Assembly (NCBI GenBank): GCA_025602905.1
Contig: JAHLKI010000011.1
Location: 682,001-746,000 of the forward strand
Origin: Phlyctochytrium arcticum
Lineage: Eukaryota; Chytridiomycota; Chytridiomycetes; Chytridiales; Chytridiaceae
Direction of reading: 5' to 3'
Length of the DNA stretch: 64,000 bases
Each line of letters starts with the position of its first letter. The stretch's first letter is position 1. Under the pieces are notes generated by a model that was given only the letters and a program-made list of their open reading frames with translations, had not been told where the DNA came from and ran no database searches. The position numbers and the translations under genes are program-made. Below, piece after piece: positions 32,221 to 44,661 of the stretch.

Positions 32221-35200
32221 ATGTCGGGGACGGGGACACCTACCCGTCGCGAATCCACCTTGGGATCGACAGAGCGATTGTCCAGGGCTGGATCTACGAC
32301 TCGAGGGATTGCTGCTCCTGAAGATGGAGCCGGATCGGGACGGGGGAGTATGACTGGGCGAGGGAGTAGTGCGAGTAGTGGCGGACAGCAACCGCAACAA
32401 CGGGGATCTATCGGCGAAAATAGTACTTTGGCCCCCGCGGCAGCTCAGCAACATCATAGATACCACCGAGATGACACGGAGGGTGACTCGGATGCGGATT
32501 TGGAGTCTGAAGTTGAGTTGGAGGAAGAAGAGTTGGAGTCTAGTACCGAGACCGCGCGGTCTATTCTGGGTGCGTTGGTTGATCATCATGCGCCCGGAGG
32601 AGCTGCTGCTGCTGGGGGGGATCCTTCGTCGACCGGTACCAACGACGATCCCGCAGTGGCTGCAGCGATAGAGAAGGAGGATGCGAGGGATGAAGCTGGT
32701 GAAGGGGAGGGAGATGGTGATACGTCCATATTGGCGGATATCCAGTCTACGTTGGATTTCCTATCAGCCCAAACCCCGACGGCAGCTCAAGCACCCCAAG
32801 ATCCAACCCTCACCCGCCTTCGAACCGAATACGACAAACTCCACAAGCTCTTTCTCCAATCCCGCAAAAACGAGAAATCTCTCATGACAAAATGCAAATC
32901 TCTTTCGTCCGAATTAAGCTCCAACGCTGCCAAAGTCGCGGCCGCCCTTAAACTCTCGCAGAATGATCGCTCGCAAATCACGGCGCTGAAAAAAGAAGTC
33001 AGAAAGTGCTGGAAGATGGTCGAGATTGGGCAGGAGAAGGAGACTCGGGCAAAAGAGGCGATTGCGCAGTTGAAGGGGGATGTGGAGGGATTGCGCAAGC
33101 AGATGGTGGATGTGGCCGGATCGGTTCCCGGTGGACCGGCCTATGCGAGCTTTGGACGAGATAAGTTGATTGAAATGCAGATTCAGCAAGATGAGTTGAT
33201 CCGGAGCTTGACTGAGGTGAGAACAAAAAATTGGGATTTGTCATTTTTCAAACGTGCGGATGGTTAAACTAGGTTTTATTATAGCAAAGAGAAGCCCTTC
33301 AAAAAGAAACCCTCCAAAAAACTACGGATTTAGCCAACCTCCAACTCCTAACCACGGACCTCGAGTCCCGCGTCGAAAAACTCGTTTCTGAACGCGGCTC
33401 CCTCGACCACGAACTCCTCACCCTCAAAGACCTCCTCGCGACCAAAAAATCCGAATTGGACCGTGAAGCCCGTGCCCGCGAAAAACTCGAAGTCGCACTC
33501 CGGCAATCCATCGATGGAAGCACCAAAAAGGACGAACTGGTCACGGCCAAAATGGTCGAGGTCAAATCGGCCCGGGACGGAATTGTCAAATTGGAAGCAG
33601 TCATCAAAGAAGAACGGGCCAAAGTGGCTGTTTCGGATAAGGAGAAAGAAAATTTGGTTGCCCGGTTGGGCCGGTTGCAGCAAGAGTACGACGAGCAGGT
33701 CCTGACCACGACTCGATTGCTGAGCGAGAACCAGGCGCAGACCGGAGAGATCAAAGGGTGGGAGGAGGAATTGCAAAAGTATAAGGAGGAGGTGCGGAGT
33801 GTCGTACGCGTGCGGGATGCATTGCAGAAGCGGATCAAGCTGGTGGAGGACGGGAAGTTGGAGGCTGAAGTTGAGCGGGATCAGTTGAAGGTTTGTACAA
33901 AAAGTCGTTCTATTTACCAATTGCGCAGCACTCACTCAGTGGAATCTTTCCCTCCTCCCTCTTTGCCCCCTAATCTTACTCCCGCTACTACCACTATGCG
34001 CAACACCAACAGGGCACAACTCACGCACTAAGCCACGACCTCGAAACCGCCCGCCGGTCCCTCGACCAATTCCACAAAAACCTCGACACCCTGACTCGCG
34101 AACGGGACATTGCCCTCAAAAATGTGACAAAAGCCACAGCCCAAACCACAAAACAAGTCACCGTCGTCAAACTCGCGGACCAGACGAAACGCAACCTCGA
34201 GCAGGAAATTGCCGGGTACAAAGATGAAGCGGCCAAAATGCGGAAACTGATTTATACGCTCGAGAAAGATCGGGATCGGTGGATCAACGAAGGGGGCAAA
34301 ATCCGGTTGGAGTTGGCCGCAAAAGAGGAAGAAGGCAAAATTGGAGAAATGTTGTTGTTTGATTGTCGGAAAAAGATTACAGAGCTGGAGAGGAAATTGA
34401 AGGAGCAGCAGGTATATATTCCCTTTCTCGTACATTCCCCCCATTACAACCAATCAAACTCCATCTTTACATTAGTCACTCTACGAAAACGTCCGAGCGG
34501 ACCGTAACCTCTACTCCAAGAATCTGGTCGAGTCCCAGGACGAAATCACTGAAATGCGGCGAAAACTGAAGATCATGACGCACCAAATCGAGCAGCTAAA
34601 AGAAGAGATTGCGAATAAGGAGGGGGCACTGGTCAAAGAGCATTTTGAGCACTCGAAATTGGAAAAAGAGAAGGAGGCACTCAGTGTGCAGATTGGGAAA
34701 TTGCAGTTGCAGTATGAGGAAGCGCAGCAGATGATTCAGAATCAGGTGGGTTTTGGTCGAGAGTGAGATGTACCAAGAAACAGTAACGGGATAATTAAAT
34801 TAACCCCTCCGTCTTTCTCCCACTTATAGCAATCCGAAGAAAATAAACTACGCCATATCATAAGCCAAGCCGACGCCGACCGCCTCCGCCAAAAGAAAGA
34901 CTACGAAACCCTGGTCCAAGAACGCGATATCCTCGGCACCCAACTCATCCGCCGCAACGACGAGCTCTCCCTCCTCTACGAAAAAATCAAAATCCAAACC
35001 TCCACACTCCATAAAGGCGAATGCCAGTACCGGGAGCGACTGGCCGATATCCGGGTCTGTAAACTCGAGATTAAAAAATTGCGTCGGGAAAAGGCGATTT
35101 TGCAGGCCGAGACGCAGCATTTGGGAGGGTTGCGGACCGAGATTTTCCGGTTACAGAGGGACGTGCTCCGTGAACGGACGCGGGTCAAAGTCCTCGAAGA

Positions 35201-35782
35201 GGAACTGGCGTCCCCATTGAATATCCACCGCTGGCGAAAATTGGCCGGCTCCGACCCCTCCACGTTTGAACTCGTCACCAAAATCCAAACTCTCCAAAAA
35301 CGCCTATTGGCCAAAACAGAGCTCTGCGTCGAAAAAGAACTCATCATCCACCAAAAGGAGAAACTGTACAAGGATGTCAAAACGCTGTTGCAACGGACCC
35401 CCGGACCGGAAGTTGTGCAGGAATTGAGGAGTGTCAAGGAAGCGGTTCGCCATAAGAGCACGGAAGCCAAAGCACTGGCGGCCGAACTCAATACGTACCA
35501 TTCGCAAGCGATTGAGTACCAGTATCAATTGGAAAAGTTGAACCGGGAATTGATTGAACTGAAAAAGAAGCATTATGGGCGGATGGTCAAGGAAGCAAGG
35601 AATAAAGAGTCTAACCTGAGGTAGGAGAACTTGCCTTACTCACCTTGCCCGTCACGTTTTAAGTCTTGTCCATTTTGCGTTTTAGGACGATATCGCCCAA
35701 CCCACGTCCACCTTTACCCCTTCGACCTGCTAAACGTGGGCCAGGGCATACAGACCATCCCAGAGCCTATGTGGCGGTCTAA
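32221..35782 (+). CDS. CFAP58: Cilia- and flagella-associated protein 58 (CFAP58) homologue
   Basis: Six exons: 32221-33216, 33285-33890, 34013-34411, 34476-34745, 34830-35620 and 35686-35782, all GT-AG and in frame, giving 1052 aa. The first about 190 residues are low-complexity and acidic. The rest is almost continuous coiled coil. Diagnostic segments include RADRNLYSKNLVESQDEITE in exon 4 and, in exon 5, IHRWRKLAGSDP...KIQTLQKRLLAKTE. Animal CFAP58 is an axoneme and mid-piece protein needed for flagellar assembly, so this gene implies a flagellated life stage. It is about 180 residues longer than the mammalian protein because of the N-terminal extension. The ATG at 32221 is the first in frame. 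It is convergent with CDC24. Confidence 0.88.
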
Positions 35783-36152
35783 TCCTTTCCCCTCCATATC
35801 TATCTCATCTCTCTCTTCTCTGACCCTGTCTCTTGACACCGTCTTTGTGTTTTGTTTTTGTACCATACTGTTATTTAATCGCATAAAGGGAGCGTGCTCT
35901 CTGGATGTACGCCATAGAAAAAGTTTTGATGATTTACAAAATACAAGAGGAAGCTTTTGTTACAATGTACACTTGTTTAGGTTGTGATGGTTTGAGAGGT
36001 TCATACGCCCAAAAAAAAGAAGATGTATAGGATCAAGAAAGAAGAAACAGATACGCCGCCAAAACAATGAGAAGAAGACTGTGTGTTTCAAAAGCAAAAA
36101 CACTGGTAAATAAGCAGCAGTATCATAGAGGGGTTTTTTGTTTGTCTCAGAC
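35783..36152. other. Convergent 3' region CFAP58 / CDC24
   Basis: A 370 bp A/T-rich spacer between two converging genes. It presumably holds both polyadenylation regions. No gene seen. Confidence 0.5.
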
Positions 36153-39100
36153 TCAGTTCCACAAAATCCAGACATTCACTGCACTCCCCCGGGCAGCAGC
36201 GCCTTCAAACGCCATGGCCACATCCGCGTCTCCGCCAAGCACAACGTAATCCCCGTCTTCGTCCTTGTACCGCATTCGCAAGCTTTTGCCTTCGGGTACA
36301 GCCTGCCCGCACAATCGGATTTTGCGTTCCATGCGGGCGGCGAGTTCGTGGAATGAGCAGCGGGGTGGGACGGCAATCAGGAAAATGTCGGTGCCGTAGT
36401 GCATCTTGACTTTTAGGCTGCCAGGGGCGGGGGTAGAGGGTGTCATGGGGATTTTGGGGTTGGCGGAATTAGTAGGTATGGGTGTGGTTGATATGGATGA
36501 GGCCGAGAATTTGGAGGATGCGGATGAGCCATTGGTTGACCGACCGTAAGCTTGCGGTTGTGGGGGTTGCGAGGAAAAACTGGAGTTGGCGGCAGAGGTG
36601 TTTGAGCGAGTTGAGGAGGAGCTGTTGCCTGATGGATTCCGTCCAATATTCTCGGGACGGTAATAACCTTGAGCATCAACCGTTACGCGCTGGATACCTC
36701 CGATGCCGCCAGGGACACTCATCGACGAAGACAGAGGAGGACGGGTGGGTGGAGGAGACAACACTGGAGCGGAATGGTACTGATCGCCTGGACTCATGTA
36801 TGGCGTTGTTTGATTACGCGGCGCCATGGCTGGTCGGTCAGTAGATTTTTGGCTGCGACGGTCGGGCATGGGTGAGTTGGGGATTGAGATAGGTGGAGAG
36901 GGGGGTAGGTCATCACCACGAAAGCGTTGAGATGAGCTGTAGCTTGTGTTGAAGCTCGACTGGTCATAGCTGCTGTCATCAAAGGATTGGTCGTACGCGT
37001 TGCCTCGACTACGGTCACGGTCGCGATCACGATCCGGTTGCCGTGCTCGACGCTGTTGCTCTCGACTTTGGTCATACTGTTGTCGCTGGCGCTCCTGACG
37101 CTGGTCAAAGCGATCGGCTGCCGCCGCTGGCATTCCGCTGTAAATATTGGGGATAGGAGGAGATTGTGGGATTTGGGGGACGGGGGGCGGTGGCGATGCG
37201 TTCCGAGATGATCCACGATGCGAACCGGGTGATGTGCTGCGGGCACGCTGGTACTGCTGCCGATAATCGGTTGGCTCAGTGGCTGGGCTGATGACATTTC
37301 GAGGTTTGGCGGGAGCAGATTTCCGGGCGGTTGGAGGGGAGCCATCTGGCTGATTGGCATAGCGAGGATCAAATGATGGGTCGACGCGATATGGAGATTT
37401 TCCGCGAACGGGTTCTTGCACGTACTTGACACTGCTAGAGTACGGCTTGGATCCGCGAGTCTGTCGGGATTCCCGCCAGTCATCCTCGGCTGCCGCCTCA
37501 ACATAGAACGTGTCATGACGGAGCAATGGTGGGGCAGCTGTCCGTCCGCGATCATCCCCATACTGTCCATCCCCTGATCCCTTGCTTGGTTGCAACCCTC
37601 GAACAATATCTGGATGCAGCTGTGTTGATTTCGAGTATGGGTTTGATTCGCGAAGTGAGATCTTTCGCATTCGCTCAGTCTGAATCAGTGTGTCCAATCG
37701 CCCATTCCACAGCTTCATCTGTTCCACATTTCGACACCGCAGAACAAACGACTCCATATCCATCCCATCGCGCCAAAAGACTTTGAGCTGAAATTTCTGC
37801 GTGACGGGGTTGGATTCGTTGGCAACGCTGTCGATTCGTTCAATGTAGATGTTTCCTTTGAGTGAATAAGTGGTTGTGTCGTCCTTGACTCCTTTCTTGG
37901 ACTTTCGTTTTTTGGTCGTGTCTTTGCAACAGAGTAAAATGCGTTCAAACAAGTAGAGTTCATAGTCTCGCTCGGCCTCGCCAGTCGACATGGGAAACTT
38001 GTCGGACAAGAGTAAATCACCGAATTCGCCAATGTTGAGACCCTTCCAGTCTTCCACTCGATCAATGACATCCTGCTTGACACGTCGGTTCTCTTCTTGC
38101 CGTTTCTGCTCATTAACCAGATCGGTTACGCGCTTGATCGCGGCCAGACCCTCTTGCAACTCATTCATAAAGGGATAAGTTGATTCGTCCGAGTATTTGA
38201 TCAATTCATTCAAGAGAAGGGGGTATTTACAGGCGCGCTGAACAGGTCGAATGAGATAGGATGGGAGCTCTCGCAATGGGTCCATTGTGGTAACGCGTTG
38301 CAACTGAACGGCATTCTCCATAGCGGTTTGCGTGGAAAACTGGTAATTTCCACAGAAGGGAACATATACCGAAAAGGCTTCCTCGTTCTGCATGAACAGT
38401 TGGCCAATGCGCTGCTCCTGAATGGGCAGAGACAGGGTTGCTTCCATCTGGAGCAAAAATCGCCGCTGAAAATCGAGAAGTTCGTCCAGGTTGGCAAACA
38501 AGTGCAATAATGTATCACGGGGAACAATGTTTTGGCTGTTCAATTCACGCTTGTATCGCTGCAGCTTTTCCAAATCTGCCGTATACACGCGCTCGGTATT
38601 CAGTAATTCTGCAATCAACTTTGCTCGATTATCGGACGGCGCGGTTGGGTCTATGGTGGGGGTAGAGAATGGGAGTGGTCGTGGTGGTGGGAACAAGTTG
38701 GCATCTTCGACCTTTTTGACCACAATAGAAACTGTTTTCATCAGCTATGTAGCGATTTCGGAGTAAGTAATATATTCTGTGAGCCTCAGCAAAGTCTATC
38801 TCACCTTAACAAACTCATTCGTGTCATCCTTGTACAGCCCAGATATGGAAAACAACTCCGACTCTTCCATTTGCAACTCTGCTTTGCACGCAACAATAAA
38901 CTCGTACACGGCCTTCTTGCATGAGTTGTTGTAGGGTGGAGCTACGGAAGGCAAATCGGGGACCTGCAAACGCTTCCGCGGACGCAGTTGGTTGTACAGC
39001 TGGCAGAATGGAGCGCCCAGACGGAAACAAGCCCATATTACAGCTACTGGGTCGAGTAACGAAGGATTATCAATCAGAGCATCAACTCCTTGGGGAAAGA

Positions 39101-39218
39101 GGTAGTATTCAAAGTCAGGAAGAGAATAGAGTTTCTCTATGAGAACCATGCATTGCTGATAGAGGGATACGGAGTTGGCACCCGCACTAGCATTGGCCTG
39201 GGGGCGGGCAATCTCCAT
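36153..39218 (-). CDS. CDC24: Cdc24-type guanine nucleotide exchange factor for Cdc42
   Basis: Two exons, 39218-38805 and 38744-36153, with a 60 bp GT-AG intron joining FVK to LMKTVSIVVKK; 1001 aa. An N-terminal calponin-homology-like CDC24 region is at about 15-138 (DPVAVIWACFRLGAPFC, LYKDDTNEFVK). A DH domain is at about 180-355 (LLNTERVY, RPVQRACKYPLLLNELIK) and a PH domain at about 378-490. A 400-residue Pro/Ser/Arg/Gln-rich linker follows, then a PB1 domain at about 915-1000 with the acidic motif YKDEDGDYVVLGGDAD. Cdc24 activates Cdc42 at sites of polarised growth; its PB1 domain docks onto Bem1-type scaffolds. All four domains are in canonical order. Yeast Cdc24 is shorter; the extra length is in the linker. 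Confidence 0.93.
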
Positions 39219-41267
39219 GTTGGAGTGTCAAGAGGCAGAAAATTCTCGCTGTTCTTGTTTTGCCACTGGTTTCGGGGTTGCGTTGCTGGGTTTGTTGGGT
39301 TTCCTCGAGGTTTGTCTCAGATGCTTGAAAGTGTCGTTGAAATTCACAGCGAACCGTCTATCGTAACGAGAAAGAAAATGAGTCCGAAATTCGTCGAGAG
39401 TTTTGTTTGCAAGCAGTTCTCTGCGTTCTCCGTCTGCCAGTATATCCTTTCTCGCCCACATGTACAGCCCGACCGAAGCTGTTACTATTTTAAGGTGTCC
39501 GACGGTCAGGTAAGGGTCACGGCCGCTTGATTGTTTACTGCCGTAACTTGTGGCGGATCATTCCTCGCCGCTCAATGCTGAGGATGTTACTACTCACCTG
39601 TTTGATTCTGATGTTGTGATGAGGCTATTGTCTGGCGTAGTAGTGGTCGCCAGTTCTGCAACTGTGAATGAGGGCGGCGATGGCCAGGCACTCGAGTAGC
39701 TCCGCGAACAAGACGATGGCGGAAGATGTCAATGTGCAAGTGGAGGACCAGGACTACAAGTAGCCAGGTGTTGTGTATCTGCTCTGAAGTTCAGTCCGTG
39801 CAGCGTTCTAGTGGGATCCTGCAAAAAGGATGGTGTTGGAATAGGAGGGTTGGCCAATTGTCGGCCGTTCCTCCGTTCCTATTGCATTCAAACATCACGT
39901 AAGCAGTCAACATCGCCACCCGCTGGAAGGACCCGCGCCGGGGACAAGCAGCGGGACCTACTCGAGTATATCATACCTGGTAATATATGAGCCATACTAA
40001 CTCAATTCAAGTACTGTACGGACTCATATGCCGCGGACTGGGTGGAAAAGAAAGAAGGTCCATCCATGACCCGTCAGTACAACAGTAACCATTGCTTGCG
40101 ACATACTCGGGTATAAGCTGTCAGTACGAGTAAATCTGCGACAAGTCCCTACTACGGTATCTAAATATCATGCTCGACTATGTGATCAAGGCCCATGCAC
40201 ACTGCTTGGAGACTGCTTGGCTGCTTGGACGAGAAACCCACGGTTTTGTACCAGCCTACTAAAATGACAGCAACAGGGCTTTGGGCGGGCTCACCTGAGT
40301 ATGATATACCAGTACAAGCTCACAAAGGGGTTCCCCAGCGAAACCCCACTCACCCGATGCACATTATTTTCTGAATTTTGTCCATCGTTGATTCTTATAG
40401 CTACGAATCTTTGATGCTCGTCTCCATGTTTGGAGAAGCGGGCATTCTTGCAATCCCGGTCCTTATACGTTTTGACCACAACCATGATTATAGTTGAAGA
40501 GATCGAAACCATGTGCCGTCAAGCGTTATTCTTCCTGTCGCCAAGAAGTACTCGTATCAGAAATCGAGTATGGCTGCTCATTGCTGCTCCCTCCGAGCAC
40601 TCCGGCGGTACTGCACTTGTTGGTGCACGAAGCTTGCACAAGCTTATTTTGAGCCTATTTTTAAGCCATTCTAGTCTCGCCCTTGATACATTTTAAATTA
40701 TAGTATAACCCGTGGCGGTTTCCTGCAGGACCACAGATGTTTGACACTGACGGCCCTTGGGTATGATACTTATTCAGTACTGTACTCGTTAAATAGACGG
40801 AGGTGCAAACTCCGCCGGTTGAGGTCGTGTGGGATGGCCATCCCCGGTTTACTGGCGCATCCAGCGCAAATGATCCCAGATTTACAACAAAAAACCCCGC
40901 CCAGATGCATTTCGCCAGAGACAGCGGCCCAAAACCTGAACCGGCGCGTGCGTTAATTTGTATGGATGGAAATAACATAAAGAGGAGGTCCTGCTGCAGC
41001 TTCTCTCTGGGCTAGCTACCTTTTGCATTCGTTTGCCGATACCTCGATACCCCACATCAAAACTTTCCGACCTCATCTGGGACGAGATCCTCCCAACCGC
41101 CATATACAGATCTCATCAATTAAAACAATCCACCAGCAGCCAGCAGCCAGCAGAACAAAAACTCCTTAGCATATCTACACATTTATCCTTAGTCAAGGAT
41201 CCTAGTGCCAACGTCCCCAGCGCGAAAAGGTTTTTTTTAGTCAAGTCTCAAGGTGTGCATTTTGACA
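39219..41267. other. Intergenic between CDC24 and RRM gene
   Basis: About 2 kb with no gene I can support. Short coding-like scraps occur (for example a TMAEDVNVQVEDQDYK frame ending at about 39764) without context. Several GAGTAT/ATACTC-type repeats occur between 39960 and 40310. 40976-41232 is an open frame without an ATG that could be an upstream exon of the RRM gene (a donor at 41233 would join in frame to 41268). Confidence 0.45.
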
Positions 41268-41979
41268 GGACGCCGACGCGGTCAACAAGCTGGCGGGCGA
41301 GATTGGACACGTCGCTGCTGTTGCCGAACCGCTGTTTTCTTCCCAGTGCTTCCCCGACGCCAAGAGTCCCAGGACCGTCGTATTAGGACCAGTAACAGCC
41401 GGGGCAGCAGAAGCTCCTACGGCCTCACCTCTCGAGGGAGAACCACAGTCTCATCCAAAGCATCCCCCGCGTCGCCAGCAGCTCCGCCAGCCTCGCTTTT
41501 CTTTCTCATCCTCGGCCTCAAACAGCAGCAGCAACAGCAAGCCACAAACATCGGCAACAGCCAATTCGTCCTCTGGGCAGCCTCATAGTAATTCTTCTAC
41601 CTCATCGTCGACCGCATCCGGCCACGCTACCACTTCAGCCATCCCAGCTCGCCGAACCAGACGAGCACTCACCGGACCTTCGCTACCTCCGCTCCAGATC
41701 CGCATCAACCGCCCCGCTGCCAACGGGATCAAGGAAAGAAGGAAATCTCTTGCCCTCTCCTATTCAGACTTACAGCACTCGGGTTTCTCGGTATCCGGCC
41801 TTGTACCCGTCCAGTCTCCCATTCACCAGACTCTCGTTTCGCCTACTTTTTCAACTCCGACTGCCAATTTCTCCCCCGCCGCAGAAACAAGTTTCCCCGG
41901 CAACGTCAATAATACCCGCAAGCAAAGCTTTGTTCCTCCCGTTTCCAACCGTCCTTTTGTCATTTTCATCGACGCGACC

Positions 41980-43205
41980 ATGGCCGACGCTCTTGACTCG
42001 TATCCGTCCTTGTTTGTGAGTGGCTTATTGCCCACCATCACTGAACCTGATCTACTCAAAGTCCTCAATGACATGAAGATGGAGACGTAAGTTGATCTCA
42101 AAGTTGGTATCCCTCTGATCTTATGCTGACATGTTGTTCCAGCAAAGTAAACATGCAAGGCGATCCCAACAACCCCAACCCTTTGAGCCGAGTCAAACTC
42201 ATATTCCGATACATGTCCGATGCCGAGCGCTTCTACGCCACTGTCAACGGCAGCATGTTTCTGGGCGCCAGAGTTCACCTCTCATTCAAGGACCCCAACA
42301 TGAACTATACCAATACTTCCGGTGCAAAGGCGATCGTTGTCAAGCACATTCCCCTCGGTACAACATCGCTCGATCTCTACGATGCGGTACGCGAATACGG
42401 TCGGATTATAAACTGCAAAGTGATGCTCGACCGCTCTGGAGTCGAAAGTTATGCATTGGTCCAATTCGAGAATCAGGATCATGCAGAGCGTTGTTTGAGC
42501 ACCATGAACGGAAGCATGTTCCGGGGCATGAATGTGTCTATGGGATGGCAATTCCCCAAAAATACTCCTTATCAATACCCAACCCAGCAACAGCCTCATC
42601 AACACCAACCCCGGGCTTCAGCTGCACATGGTTGGGGCGGTCAACCCACCCCTCCTAACTCGCCTCCTGCCAATAATGCAACAGTCAACGCGTCACAACC
42701 CCGTCCCCGCTGGAGTTCGTACAATTCCAATTCATCCATCACGTCGTCTGCTTCTACTCCCCTTCACGCATGGGATATCGCTGCCACTGAAAAGCCATCT
42801 CCTACTATCACATCAACCAAACCCAGTGTCCATGCTGCCCCCTTCACCCCCTCCGACCTCACCTACATCAGCGCCCATCAACAACTTCCTACCGGTGTCC
42901 TCGACGAGCGCAATCTCTACGTCAAGAATCTAGCTGAAGGGATTGACAACCTCGAGCTATTCCACACCTTTCGCCACTTTGGTCGCATCATTTCTGCCCG
43001 AGTCATGCGTGACGAGGAAATGGGGATCAGCAAAGGATTCGGCTTTGTGAGTTTTGAGGATAAGGCCATGGCAGCTGCTGCTATTGCCGAGATGAATGGA
43101 CGACGGGTGCAGGGAAAGCCACTGGTCGTCAATGTGGCCGAACCAAGAGGATTGAGACATTCGAGATTAGCAGCCTTGCATTCCCCCAAAGCGGCCGACG
43201 AATAG
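41980..43205 (+). CDS. Three-RRM RNA-binding protein
   Basis: Exons 41980-42086 and 42143-43205, GT-AG intron of 56 bp, 389 aa from the ATG at 41980. RRM1 starts at about residue 8 (LFVSGLLPTI) and spans the intron. RRM2 lies near 105-180 (AIVVKHIPLGTTS). A Pro/Ser/Asn-rich spacer follows, then a canonical RRM3 near 300-380 (NLYVKNLAEGI, KGFGFVSFE). The layout resembles fungal poly(A)-binding-like or Pes4/Mip6-type regulators of mRNA; the exact orthologue is unclear. The frame is open for another 237 codons upstream (41268-41979) with Ser/Pro/Arg-rich, coding-like sequence but no ATG, after a possible acceptor at 41267. The native protein may therefore be longer, with its start in an unseen small exon. 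Confidence 0.82.
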
Positions 43206-43698
43206 ATCCATACCTTGTTTCGCGCTCATCAAGTCACCGTTCATCATTTTCTGCCACATTTTCCCGCCTCTGCCACATATTTTCTGTTCTTACTACGACT
43301 CTTAGTTATCCAAACAAAAACAGCACTCCCCGGATTGAAAAAACACGATACAGTACATATATATATACCTTTTTGCATAGATTCCCCCCCTCCCCTGCTC
43401 CTTCCCCTCCAACTCACTTATTTATTTATTATACAGTATTACATGGCAGACAAAGCAGATTCTTACCAACTCGCTATACTTGGATCTTTATCCTCATTCT
43501 TACCGGTGGAAATAAACATTCATGCACAACATATTGTGCGCAATACTGCGCAGATCTCGCCGGGTTTTTGGACGGCGCGTCAAGGAAACCATGGCACAGT
43601 TTTCGTAACTTCAAATCTGAACTTCAAAGACTGCAACTGAGAGGGTCCGCAATTTTCCAGACAGCAATTCCTTGCAAAAAGTCATCCGCAAATCAAAC
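43206..43698. other. Intergenic RRM gene / heme lyase
   Basis: A 490 bp spacer with a TATATATAT run near 43359-43367 and C-rich tracts. No gene seen. Confidence 0.5.
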
Positions 43699-44460
43699 AT
43701 GAGCTGCCCCGTTGACCACACACCGGGCACGGCCAAGCCAGCCAACCACCCACCCTCGCCGTTCCCCTCTCCACCCGCCGAATGCCCCATGCACAAACCG
43801 ACAAACCAACCAGCTCCACCTCCCGGCTGCCCAATGCACAACTCCTCCTCCGAGACCATAAACCCCCTCAACAACATGCCCAATCTATCTAATACTCCCT
43901 CCGCGGCCACCAAACTCCCTACGGAGCGTGAAGCTTCCTCCATTCCCCGCTCATCCAGCTCGCCGTCCGAGACGTGGTCCTACCCCTCCCCCCAACAATT
44001 CTTTAACGCCCTCGCCCGCAAGAACAAGGCGGCGCCCGTCGAAGAAATCGAGACGATGGTCGCTATTCACAATTTCCTGAATGAGGGCACGTGGGATGAG
44101 ATTCGGCGATGGGAGAAGAAGTATCATAATGATTGCTCGGTGCCTCGGTCGCTGAATCAGTTTAGAGGGCGTCCGGATGATCCGTCGCCTAAATCGCTTC
44201 TGTACCGGTTGTTTACGGGGGCGAGGACTTTTGATCGGCATGATTGGTATGTGGATCGGTGCGGGCGGCAGGTGCGATACGTCGTCGATTACTATTCGTC
44301 GCCCGAGGAGGAAGTTGATGGTATGCCGGCATTCAATGTAGATGTGCGGCCCGCAGTAGATTCATTTACGGATGGGTGGGATCGAGTGCGGGAAGGGTGT
44401 GAGAGGATCTGGAGTAGGGCGTTTGGACAAACAGCTACCGAAGCTGCACCCACATCTTGA
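43699..44460 (+). CDS. CYC3: Holocytochrome c synthase (cytochrome c heme lyase)
   Basis: Single exon, 253 aa from the ATG at 43699; an in-frame upstream ATG at 43672 would add nine residues with no family support. Three heme-regulatory Cys-Pro motifs sit in the N-terminal part (SCPVDH, ECPMHK, GCPMHN). The catalytic body includes SYPSPQQFFNALARKN, AIHNFLNEGTW (its His matches the heme-ligand His of the family) and DRHDWYVDRCGRQVRYV. The enzyme attaches heme to the CXXCH motif of apocytochrome c in the mitochondrial intermembrane space. Whether it serves cytochrome c only or also c1 cannot be told. Convergent with RAE1. Confidence 0.93.
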   Translation: MSCPVDHTPGTAKPANHPPSPFPSPPAECPMHKPTNQPAPPPGCPMHNSSSETINPLNNMPNLSNTPSAATKLPTEREASSIPRSSSSPSETWSYPSPQQFFNALARKNKAAPVEEIETMVAIHNFLNEGTWDEIRRWEKKYHNDCSVPRSLNQFRGRPDDPSPKSLLYRLFTGARTFDRHDWYVDRCGRQVRYVVDYYSSPEEEVDGMPAFNVDVRPAVDSFTDGWDRVREGCERIWSRAFGQTATEAAPTS

Positions 44461-44661
44461 GGACTATATCTGATACTCTGCATACTCTGAAACCATCGAT
44501 TTTGTTACATAATTTAATACATCCGTCCGTAGACGTTGATTTGTTTACCATGGTCGAAGCCAAAGCTCATCTCAAGCGATATGAGAAATGTAAAACAAGC
44601 ACGGGATCTAACATGGACGAAAAAACTTTGATGAAATAAAATACAGGGACCCGAACAAAAA

